Source: Candidatus Komeilibacteria bacterium | Lineage (GTDB): Bacteria > Patescibacteriota > Patescibacteriia > UBA1558 > 2-01-FULL-52-15 | Assembly (NCBI GenBank): GCA_016204595.1 | Contig: JACQKJ010000066.1 | Coordinates: 1-28,410 of the forward strand | DNA: 28,410 nt | Reading direction: 5' to 3' | In this document: positions 1 through 6,301 of the stretch, one piece after another | Layout of the letters: each line of letters begins with the position of its first letter | Position numbering within the stretch: the first letter of the stretch is position 1 | Position numbers and translations under genes: made by a program | Notes under the pieces: model-generated | What the model saw: only the letters and a program-made list of their open reading frames with translations | What the model was told of the DNA's origin: nothing | Database searches by the model: none

Positions 1-26
1 GCCTTCAACCACTCGGCCATCCCACC
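1..26 (-). tRNA. tRNA-Ser, 5' part only (cut by window edge)
   Basis: On the minus strand the first 26 bases read as the acceptor 5' strand (GGTGGGA), T8, and a D-arm of the form GCC-GAGTGGTTGAA-GGC. This is the classic start of a class II serine tRNA. The anticodon, variable arm and 3' end lie outside the window, so the isoacceptor cannot be given. The serine call rests on the GGCCGAGTGGTTGAAGGC pattern; leucine is less likely because its usual start differs. Confidence 0.8.
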
Positions 27-57
27 GTTATTGTTACAATCCTAACTTCCTTTTTGC

Positions 58-114
58 GTCATGCCTGCGAAAGCAGGCATCCAGGTCTGGACGCCGCATC
101 TTGTGCGGCGTGAC
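58..114. repeat. REP-like palindromic element with consecutive hairpins
   Basis: This 57-bp element is bounded by GTCA (58-61) and TGAC (111-114). It holds a perfect 8-bp stem with a GAAA loop (61-68/73-80), a small CCAG-GT-CTGG inverted repeat (81-90), and a second perfect 8-bp stem with a 5-nt loop (91-98/104-111). The layout of neighbouring palindromes beside a tRNA gene is what REP/REPIN-type interspersed repeats look like. No second copy was seen in this window, so repeat status is inferred from structure. It could also act as the end of a transcript coming from the left. Confidence 0.55.
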
Positions 115-190
115 AGATTCTTTCAAATCGCATCAATCATAGCCCTTTTTCGCATTTACGCAAACGTCTGACGCAAGTTTTTGCGTTGTA

Positions 191-199
191 TGCTATACT
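191..199 (+). promoter_or_regulatory. Extended -10 promoter candidate
   Basis: TGCTATACT matches an extended -10 (TGN followed by TATACT, 5 of 6 to consensus). It lies 24 nt upstream of the ATG at 224. No good -35 is visible at 16-18 nt upstream, as is usual for extended -10 promoters. The same motif recurs before several other genes in the window. Confidence 0.5.
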
Positions 200-223
200 A
201 CATATGCGTAAAATGAGCAAGCG

Positions 224-1033
224 ATGAAAATAAGCTATACATCCAGATCGCGGCTGACCGACATGCCGCCGTCACGCAGGCGAGGTTCGTCAAGACACTT
301 AGACGTGGTCGCAGGGATCGTGGTCGCGGTCATTTTGATCGGCGGAGCTTTTTTTTGGTTCATCTATGCGCAGTCGCTGAACGTTGAGACCGTACCCGCG
401 CCCGCACCGGTGCCGCTGCCCAAGGAACTGGTTGAGCGTCCGTTCAATGCGGCTGACGGACTGAAGCAGTGCGAGAAACTGACGCCAACACTCGTGACGC
501 AGGCGGAAAAGGATAAACGCATAAAATGCTATGCCGCGGTGATGACCGTATTCGGCACGACCGATATTTGCTCGGCAGCACAACTGGACGCCACCAGCGC
601 TTCATTGTGCGCATCTGCCCAGACTACCTATGAACAGACGCGTCCGCTCCTGCCGACCGGCATGGGAAGCCCGCAGGGCGCGAACGGCCTTTCAGCGATC
701 GAGTTGCTCTTGCAGCAGCGAAATACGAACACCTCTTCGGGGGGTGCTGCGGCCGGTTCTTCAGGGTCTGCTCAACAACCGGGTACGCAGACAGGACAAA
801 CGCCGCCGCCCTCGGGCACGCAATCGCCGACTACATCGACGAGCACAACCCCACCTCCCGGAACAGTTGCGACGAATACGCAGCCTTCGACCGGATCTGA
901 TCCTGGTACCACGTCCTCGAATGGTACAACACCCGGTGATCCTTCAGGAGGAAGCACCAGTACACCGGCGGATTTGTGCATTCTTGATCCGGGCCAGCTG
1001 GTGCTGCTCCAACATACCAATGAGTGCCAGTAA
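224..1033 (+). CDS. Membrane-anchored Ser/Thr/Pro-rich protein with six cysteines, function unknown
   Basis: The 269-residue product has a basic N-terminus, one predicted membrane helix at about residues 27-48, and an outward-facing remainder. After a proline-rich stalk (57-68) comes a compact segment with four cysteines (C83, C102, C116, C129), then a long low-complexity Gly/Ser/Thr/Pro linker (about 168-249), then a short tail with C252 and C268. Even-numbered cysteines on the outer face suggest disulfides. The linker is mucin-like and could be O-glycosylated or span the cell wall. It sits 103 nt before pilB on the same strand, so a role at the cell surface with the pilus is possible but not shown. 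No clear Shine-Dalgarno precedes the ATG; Met14 is an alternative start. I do not recognise the family. Confidence 0.75.
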   Translation: MKISYTSRSRLTDMPPSRRRGSSRHLDVVAGIVVAVILIGGAFFWFIYAQSLNVETVPAPAPVPLPKELVERPFNAADGLKQCEKLTPTLVTQAEKDKRIKCYAAVMTVFGTTDICSAAQLDATSASLCASAQTTYEQTRPLLPTGMGSPQGANGLSAIELLLQQRNTNTSSGGAAAGSSGSAQQPGTQTGQTPPPSGTQSPTTSTSTTPPPGTVATNTQPSTGSDPGTTSSNGTTPGDPSGGSTSTPADLCILDPGQLVLLQHTNECQ

Positions 1034-1061
1034 TGGCATAGACTAAATACTACGCACCGGT

Positions 1062-1085
1062 GAGGACTCATTGAGTTGAGTTCTC
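1062..1085 (+). terminator. Hairpin after the surface-protein gene, weak terminator candidate
   Basis: A 9-bp stem (1062-1070 with 1077-1085, one G-T wobble) with a 6-nt loop begins 28 nt after the stop codon. It is followed only by GTTTGG, not a real T-tract. It could be an inefficient terminator, or a structure that separates the first gene from the pilB promoter. Confidence 0.35.
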
Positions 1086-1101
1086 GTTTGGCGCGGAAAT
1101 A

Positions 1102-1110
1102 TGTTATACT
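1102..1110 (+). promoter_or_regulatory. Extended -10 promoter candidate for pilBC
   Basis: TGTTATACT is an extended -10 element ending 26 nt before the pilB ATG, which would give a leader of about 20 nt. No convincing -35 is present. It lies just beyond the hairpin at 1062-1085, which fits a fresh transcript start for pilB-pilC. Confidence 0.5.
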
Positions 1111-1136
1111 AGAGAGCGTTTAGCGACGATATTTCT

Positions 1137-2873
1137 ATGCGTTTACCGATTTCATACGATGACGTCAAAAGGCTCCTGCTCGGCCGCAAGCTGATCACCG
1201 AGGAAGACTGGGCCAGCGCGGAAAAAAACGCGAGTCGGCGCCGGCGCGGAATCGAAGAGGTGCTCATCGAGCGTGGGTTTTTCACGGAATCGTATCTCTA
1301 TGAGATGATCGCGGCGGAATTGAAAATTCCGTACGTCAATCTCCGCATGATAAAGATTGAAGACGCGATCATGCGTATGCTTCCTGAAGAAATCGCTCAG
1401 GAGACGCGCAGCATTGCCTTTGGTCAGGAAAAAGCGCACGGCTTGATCAAAGTTGCCTGCATGAACCCGCTTGACCAGGAAATACTCGCCAAGGTTCAGC
1501 AAACGCTGGGTCAGCAGATCGAAGTGTATTTGACCGGAGAGAAAAGTTTCCGTTATGCTGCCCGGCTCTACAATACGAACGTCAAGGAAGAGCTGCTGCA
1601 GGTCATCAATGAGCATTTACACGTTCCGACTGACAGGGATGAAGCAGCCGAATTTGAGCTGCCGGTGGTAAAGATTTTCGATATCATGCTGGAATACGCA
1701 TTTCTCGAGCAGGCGTCCGATATCCACGTTGAACCGCTATCCGATGCGGTGTTGGTGCGGTTCCGCATTGATGGAGATCTTCAGGATAAGATCGAATTAC
1801 CGCTCGCGATCCGCGAAGGGCTTATTGCGCGCATCAAAATTCTCGCGAATCTGAAGATCGACGAGCACCGCGTCCCGCAGGACGGGCGTTTGAGTTTCAA
1901 GATCGATGAGGACGAGGAATCGGCCCGCGTCTCCATCATTCCCACGCTGTACGGCGAAAAAGCAGTGCTGCGTTTGTTGTCCGAGGAAACCGAAAACCTC
2001 AGCCTGCAGGATATTGGTTTGACGAAGGCGAACTTGGACATCGTGATCCACAATGTGGGTAAACCGTACGGCATGGTCTTGGTTGTCGGCCCGACCGGAT
2101 CGGGAAAAACGACAACCCTGTACGCGATCCTGAACTTTTTGAATACGGAAGACGTGAATATCTCCACGATTGAAGATCCGGTGGAGTACGGCATTCGTCG
2201 CGTTAATCAGACGCAGGTCAATACGACGGCCGGTTATACGTTTGCTTCGGGGCTGCGGTCGCTCTTGCGGCAAGATCCGGACATCATCATGATCGGAGAA
2301 ATCCGTGACGGGGAGACGGCGCAGATAGCGGTGCGCGCAGCACTGACCGGGCACCTCATGCTCTCAACGCTCCATACCAATAATGCAGCCGCGGCACCGG
2401 CCAGACTTTTGGACATGGGCGTCGAGCCGTTCCTGGTGTCCTCGACTTTGAACGTGGTTATCGCACAGCGATTAGTTCGGCGCGTTTGCATCGAATGCAT
2501 TGTGACGTACAAATTGTCCGCGGCGGAGATCAAATCACTTTCGGGCGAATATGATCTGCGCGCGATCGTTGTGCGCATGCAAAAATTGGGAGCGCTGGAT
2601 AAAACCATTACCGGATTCTCCCAGCTCCATTTTTATCGGGGGAAGGGCTGTGCCCGTTGCCACCACACCGGCTATGTGGGACGGTTGGGTGTGATGGAAG
2701 TTTTGGGGAATACGCACGCGATTCAGCAGGCCACCATCAAGCATATGTCCTCAGAAGACCTGGAAGTTATTGCGCTCCAGGAAGGAATGGTTCCTATTTT
2801 TGACGATGCAATGCAAAAGGCATTGCTCGGACAGACTACCTTAGAAGAAGTATTGCGTATTTCCAGAGAATAA
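1137..2873 (+). CDS. pilB: Type IV pilus assembly ATPase PilB (GspE/PulE family)
   Basis: This hexameric ATPase powers pilus extension at the inner face of the membrane, working with PilC. The 578-residue product has the full family layout. An N-terminal MshEN/T2SSE_N-type region (about 10-160) is followed by the ATPase core, with Walker A GPTGSGKT at 318-325, a Walker B region around IMIGEIRD (384-391), and a His box with STLHTN shortly after. A tetracysteine zinc site follows (C451, C454, C505, C508), which is typical of PilB/GspE and absent from the retraction ATPase PilT. Length is normal for PilB. No Shine-Dalgarno precedes the ATG. pilC follows after 5 nt. No pilT, pilM or prepilin peptidase gene is in the window. 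Confidence 0.96.
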   Translation: MRLPISYDDVKRLLLGRKLITEEDWASAEKNASRRRRGIEEVLIERGFFTESYLYEMIAAELKIPYVNLRMIKIEDAIMRMLPEEIAQETRSIAFGQEKAHGLIKVACMNPLDQEILAKVQQTLGQQIEVYLTGEKSFRYAARLYNTNVKEELLQVINEHLHVPTDRDEAAEFELPVVKIFDIMLEYAFLEQASDIHVEPLSDAVLVRFRIDGDLQDKIELPLAIREGLIARIKILANLKIDEHRVPQDGRLSFKIDEDEESARVSIIPTLYGEKAVLRLLSEETENLSLQDIGLTKANLDIVIHNVGKPYGMVLVVGPTGSGKTTTLYAILNFLNTEDVNISTIEDPVEYGIRRVNQTQVNTTAGYTFASGLRSLLRQDPDIIMIGEIRDGETAQIAVRAALTGHLMLSTLHTNNAAAAPARLLDMGVEPFLVSSTLNVVIAQRLVRRVCIECIVTYKLSAAEIKSLSGEYDLRAIVVRMQKLGALDKTITGFSQLHFYRGKGCARCHHTGYVGRLGVMEVLGNTHAIQQATIKHMSSEDLEVIALQEGMVPIFDDAMQKALLGQTTLEEVLRISRE

Positions 2874-2878
2874 TACCT

Positions 2879-4069
2879 ATGGCATCCACTGCTTCCGCAT
2901 CAGTTGTGCAACCGCTCTCGCTGCGTCAGGACCAGGCAGCGCCTTCATCGCCGCTTACTCACGAAGAGCACGGTAAAGCGAAGAAGGCAGCGCAACGCGC
3001 AACTCGGCCTCACAATTCCCATACCCTCTCGTTCGGCGTATCCATGAATGAAAAGATTTTTTTTATAGACAATCTGGCGACGATGCTGACCGCAGGTCTT
3101 TCCATTGCCGATTCCCTGCAGACCCTCATGACGGAGGTACGAGGACGCACCATGAAGCGCGCGATCAGGGCTGTCCTTTTCCAGATCGAGAACGGCGGTC
3201 AGCTTTCCGAAGGCCTTATGCAGCATCCGGAAGTCTTCCCGTCGCATTTTATCTCGGTGATTCAGGTCGGTGAAGCCAGCGGCGCATTGAGCGACGTGCT
3301 GACACGGCTTGCACAGATCCTCAAAAAAGACAAAGCGCTCAGGTCAAAGGTGATCACGGCTATGATCTATCCGAGCATCGTGGTAGTCGCGATGATCGCG
3401 ATCGTCATTATCCTCATGATCTATGTGTTTCCGCAGCTCATCAGCATTTTTGAAGAGGTGGAAGTAGAGCTTCCGCTCCAGACCCGGGTGCTTATCGGTG
3501 TGGTGCGATTCATGCAGTCCAATGGGCTGTATGTGGGGAGCGGTCTCATCGTTCTGGCGGCGTTACTTATTTTCGGCAGGAAAATACGCCGCGTCCGCTA
3601 TGTTTATGATTCCATTTTTTTGCGGCTGCCGTTCGTAGGAAATATCGCCCGTGAAGTAGTGCTGGTCCGGGTGATGGGCAATCTGCAGATGTTGCTCGTC
3701 AGCGGCGTTCCCATTCTGGACGCGTTTCATATCGTTTCACGCACCGCAAACAACCTGGTCTATGAAGGGGCGCTGATCGAGATGGCGAATGAGCTGGAGG
3801 TCGGCAAATCTCTCCATGAAACCATGGCCACGAGGCGGAGTTTGTTTCCCACGCTCGCGGTCACTATGGTGAAGGTCGGAGAAGAGACCGGGAAGATCGA
3901 CGAGGTCATGAGTAAACTGCACCTGTTCTATGAGGGGAGAGTTGATACGGTATTTGGAAATCTGTCCACGATCATTGAGCCGGTGTTGCTGCTTGCCATC
4001 GGCGTCGCAGTCGGTTTTATAGCTGTTTCGGTCATCATGCCGATCTACAATCTCACGCAAGCGTTTTAG
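2879..4069 (+). CDS. pilC: Type IV pilus inner-membrane platform protein PilC (GspF family)
   Basis: PilC is the membrane platform that PilB turns or pushes to add pilin subunits. The 396-residue product has two repeated T2SSF domains (about 58-180 and 262-385). Each carries the family's helical cytoplasmic part, and there are three hydrophobic segments (about 160-190, 215-233 and 360-390). The repeat motif GEASGALSDVL in the first domain is matched by GEETGKIDEVM in the second. The first ~55 residues are a low-complexity, Ala/Ser-rich cytoplasmic extension. The gene starts 5 nt after pilB and is surely co-transcribed with it. It ends at the convergent gap, with no good terminator directly behind it. 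Confidence 0.95.
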   Translation: MASTASASVVQPLSLRQDQAAPSSPLTHEEHGKAKKAAQRATRPHNSHTLSFGVSMNEKIFFIDNLATMLTAGLSIADSLQTLMTEVRGRTMKRAIRAVLFQIENGGQLSEGLMQHPEVFPSHFISVIQVGEASGALSDVLTRLAQILKKDKALRSKVITAMIYPSIVVVAMIAIVIILMIYVFPQLISIFEEVEVELPLQTRVLIGVVRFMQSNGLYVGSGLIVLAALLIFGRKIRRVRYVYDSIFLRLPFVGNIAREVVLVRVMGNLQMLLVSGVPILDAFHIVSRTANNLVYEGALIEMANELEVGKSLHETMATRRSLFPTLAVTMVKVGEETGKIDEVMSKLHLFYEGRVDTVFGNLSTIIEPVLLLAIGVAVGFIAVSVIMPIYNLTQAF

Positions 4070-4084
4070 CGGCTGCGGAAAGAA

Positions 4085-4190
4085 ATCAGTTACTCGGAAA
4101 CCCGAAGTCGGTTAGAAAAATAAGGAGTCGGTTATTCGGTAATCGGAAGTCGGTTAGAGAAATAGGAAATCAGATATCCGGTCTCCTTAA
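4085..4190. repeat. Imperfect ~21-bp tandem repeats in the pilC 3' gap
   Basis: Five related units start at about 4085, 4106, 4126, 4148 and 4169, giving spacings of 21, 20, 22 and 21 bp. Three begin AGTCGGTTA, and the first and last begin ATCAG. Alternate units are more alike (AGTCGGTTAGA at 4106 and 4148), giving a 42-bp higher-order period. The array fills most of the gap between the convergent pilC and prepilin genes. It has no spacers of the kind a CRISPR would have. Its function is unknown. Confidence 0.7.
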
Positions 4191-4231
4191 CTGTTTTTTC
4201 ATATCTGAATAATTTATTTCTTACTTACCCA

Positions 4232-4261
4232 TGTACCAGTCGCCCCGTGGGCGACGGTACA
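4232..4261 (-). terminator. Strong hairpin just after the prepilin operon
   Basis: TGTACC and GTCGCCC (4232-4237, 4239-4245) pair perfectly with GGGCGAC and GGTACA (4249-4261), leaving one bulged A at 4238 and a 3-nt loop. It starts 5 nt beyond the stop codon of the minus-strand gene ending at 4267. There is no T-tract on either strand, so it may protect the mRNA 3' end and not terminate by itself. Confidence 0.5.
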
Positions 4262-4266
4262 GGGTT

Positions 4267-5697
4267 TCACCGTATTTCCCGCCACTGCACCAGATCATAC
4301 GCGGTTTCGGTCGACGGAAAATACGGCGGGGCCGCATAGAGCAGGTTCGCATCGTAGCTTATGGACCGGTTCTGGTAGCCGTTTCCGTCATTGTATCTGG
4401 TGCCGTAAATGCCGTTGGAAGCGATGAGACCGAAGAGCGTGAGCGACAGCCGCGTGTCGTACGGGCTGCAGTAGGGGGCGGGATAATAGTAGCGACCGAC
4501 TCGTCCTTTTTTTGCGACCAGCGCCGCATCAATGTGCAGAACATCTGCGCTGACGAGACCGGTATGTATATTGTTCTGGGCAATGATGCCGATGATATCG
4601 GACCCGTTATAGTTGGTATAGAGAAGATCGCTATTGATGGTCACATTCGCGTACGTAGTTGGGTTTTCCGGAAAACGCGCAGCTCCGATGGTGAGTTGAG
4701 CGGTATCGATCTGTCCGTCTATCCAGAGATCATCCTCAATGAAGAGAGCGCCGTTCGCGGGCAGAGGAATAGTTGACGAAAGAGTCTCGGTTGCAATGCT
4801 CCACGTGCCCCAACCGGACTGACCCAGCGTGTCGGCGCAGTCAACCGATGGGGGCGGAACCAGCGAGGTTACTGCATAGACATCGATCGTATCGTTTTTT
4901 TTGAGAATCAGGTGGTAGCCTAACGATCCGGAATTCGGCAGATAGGTCCCGCTCAATTGGGCTTGCGCCTTGATATTTGCAAGGTCTTCCGTGATTCCGT
5001 CAAAATCAAAGGCCGGAGCCGGGAATTGGCGGCCGCCGGCAAACACGTCGGCGCGAGTCGGAACGGCGGCTGGCGGCGAGGGGTCGATGGGGGGTACGTG
5101 CGTATGTACGGCAAATTCATTTTCACCGGTATGACTCGGGTCCGCATAGCTTGAGAGGGCGCTTGTGACAAGGCCGTTTGCGACGCCGTCGAAGCGGATC
5201 CCCCCGTTCGCGTGTACCCGGCCATTCACGGTGACATTTTCCGCGAAATACAGATCGGTATTGCCGATGACCGCATACGAAGCGAGCGAAGGTTGGCTCA
5301 GTACGACCTCGATCGTTCGGTTTGCTGCAGGCGCTCCATCAAGTATGCCGGTCGAGCGCACGATGGCCGTATTTGATCCGCCTGCAGGCGGAGTGATGGT
5401 GAGCGAAAATTCGCCGATGCGGTTTCCGCCCACATCATCGTATTGGTGGACGTACGGACCGGGCTGGTTGGTCCCGTCCTGAAAATCAGTCGGATCGTGC
5501 ACGAGTCGCCAGCGATAATACTCAATGCCTGCTTCGGCGATCTCTATGGTCACTTCCCGCTGGTACCCGAGTTTGGAGAGGCGGATATTGGAACCTGCCC
5601 AGGCTATGATCCCGCCCAAAAAGACCAAGGCGATGACGCCGAACGTGAGAACCTGGATCAGTATCGTTCCTGCATTGTTTGTGCGGAGGGGTTTCAT
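4267..5697 (-). CDS. PilX/GspK-like prepilin-type protein with large extracellular domain
   Basis: The 476-residue product begins with a short basic leader and a long hydrophobic helix (about 9-32), then the segment AEAGIEYYRW, which is typical of PilX/GspK-like minor pilins. The expected cleavage would follow G10. Position +5 is Gln instead of Glu, and lack of Glu5 is a known trait of GspK-type tip pseudopilins. The rest is a beta-rich exported region. It includes a bactofilin-like right-handed repeat stretch (around FAENVTVNGRVHANGG) of the sort common in PilX-like proteins of uncultured bacteria. It is the last gene of the minus-strand run, 4 nt after the GspJ-like gene, so it is translated from the same message. 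It ends with TGA. Confidence 0.75.
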   Translation of the reverse strand: MKPLRTNNAGTILIQVLTFGVIALVFLGGIIAWAGSNIRLSKLGYQREVTIEIAEAGIEYYRWRLVHDPTDFQDGTNQPGPYVHQYDDVGGNRIGEFSLTITPPAGGSNTAIVRSTGILDGAPAANRTIEVVLSQPSLASYAVIGNTDLYFAENVTVNGRVHANGGIRFDGVANGLVTSALSSYADPSHTGENEFAVHTHVPPIDPSPPAAVPTRADVFAGGRQFPAPAFDFDGITEDLANIKAQAQLSGTYLPNSGSLGYHLILKKNDTIDVYAVTSLVPPPSVDCADTLGQSGWGTWSIATETLSSTIPLPANGALFIEDDLWIDGQIDTAQLTIGAARFPENPTTYANVTINSDLLYTNYNGSDIIGIIAQNNIHTGLVSADVLHIDAALVAKKGRVGRYYYPAPYCSPYDTRLSLTLFGLIASNGIYGTRYNDGNGYQNRSISYDANLLYAAPPYFPSTETAYDLVQWREIR

Positions 5698-5701
5698 TGT
5701 T

Positions 5702-6301
5702 TCATTTGTTTTTCAGCGACCGTATCATGGCGCGCGTCTCGAGCATTCTGGCGGTCTGACCTGATACTCCCGGATTGATCTGCAGCCGCATCTCGACCAG
5801 GCGGACATCGGAGGGGGATACGGGCTGCGTCAGAGCAGGGGATGTTGTCGAGCCGTCGAATGCAGCCCCGTAGTAGATGAAGTACGGCGGTGCCGCGATG
5901 ATATTGTCGATGAGCGATGCAACCGATTCATTCGCGGGGTCATACGTCAGCGGCTCGCCACTGGGAGGTATGACGCCCCGATACAGAATCCCGCTTTCGA
6001 CCGAATACCGTATGCGCTCGATCGCAGAATCCCCGTTAATGTCCGCGTAGAACAATACACTGTCATCATCCGTGTTAGCCAGAGCAAAACTCCCGTCATA
6101 GGGAGTTTGTGCCGCTCTCAGTTCTGTTGCGAAGTTGCGAAGAATGATGAGTGATTTCTGATCGATGGATGACCGTGATTCGGCAAGCTTGCTATTCTGC
6201 AATATCGATAATTGAAATACAGCTATGCCCCCCAGTATCAATGCAAAGATGGCCAATGATGTGATAATTTCGAGAATGCTGAAGCCGGGGCGTTGGTTCA
6301 T
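5702..6301 (-). CDS. GspJ/PilW-like minor prepilin
   Basis: The 199-residue product starts MNQRPG then FSILEIITSLAIFAL, a standard class III prepilin signal. Cleavage is expected after G6, with F at +1 and Glu at +5 (E11), followed by the hydrophobic pilin helix. The later segment DINGDSAIERIRY resembles the GspJ/PilW pseudopilin family. I chose the ATG at 6301 over the in-frame ATG at 6337 because it shares its A with the stop codon of the upstream gene (TAATG). It also gives the usual 6-residue leader, whereas the longer form would overlap the upstream gene by 36 nt. It is probably a minor pilin that works with its two neighbours at the pilus tip. Confidence 0.85.
   Translation of the reverse strand: MNQRPGFSILEIITSLAIFALILGGIAVFQLSILQNSKLAESRSSIDQKSLIILRNFATELRAAQTPYDGSFALANTDDDSVLFYADINGDSAIERIRYSVESGILYRGVIPPSGEPLTYDPANESVASLIDNIIAAPPYFIYYGAAFDGSTTSPALTQPVSPSDVRLVEMRLQINPGVSGQTARMLETRAMIRSLKNK

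Noticed and set aside
4085..4190. Possible CRISPR array
   Set aside because: Units are imperfect, about 21 bp and directly abutting with no unique spacers, and no cas genes are present.
4231..4776. Plus-strand open frame antisense to the PilX-like gene
   Set aside because: It begins inside the 3' hairpin of that gene, has no promoter or ribosome site, and its composition is that of a shadow frame.
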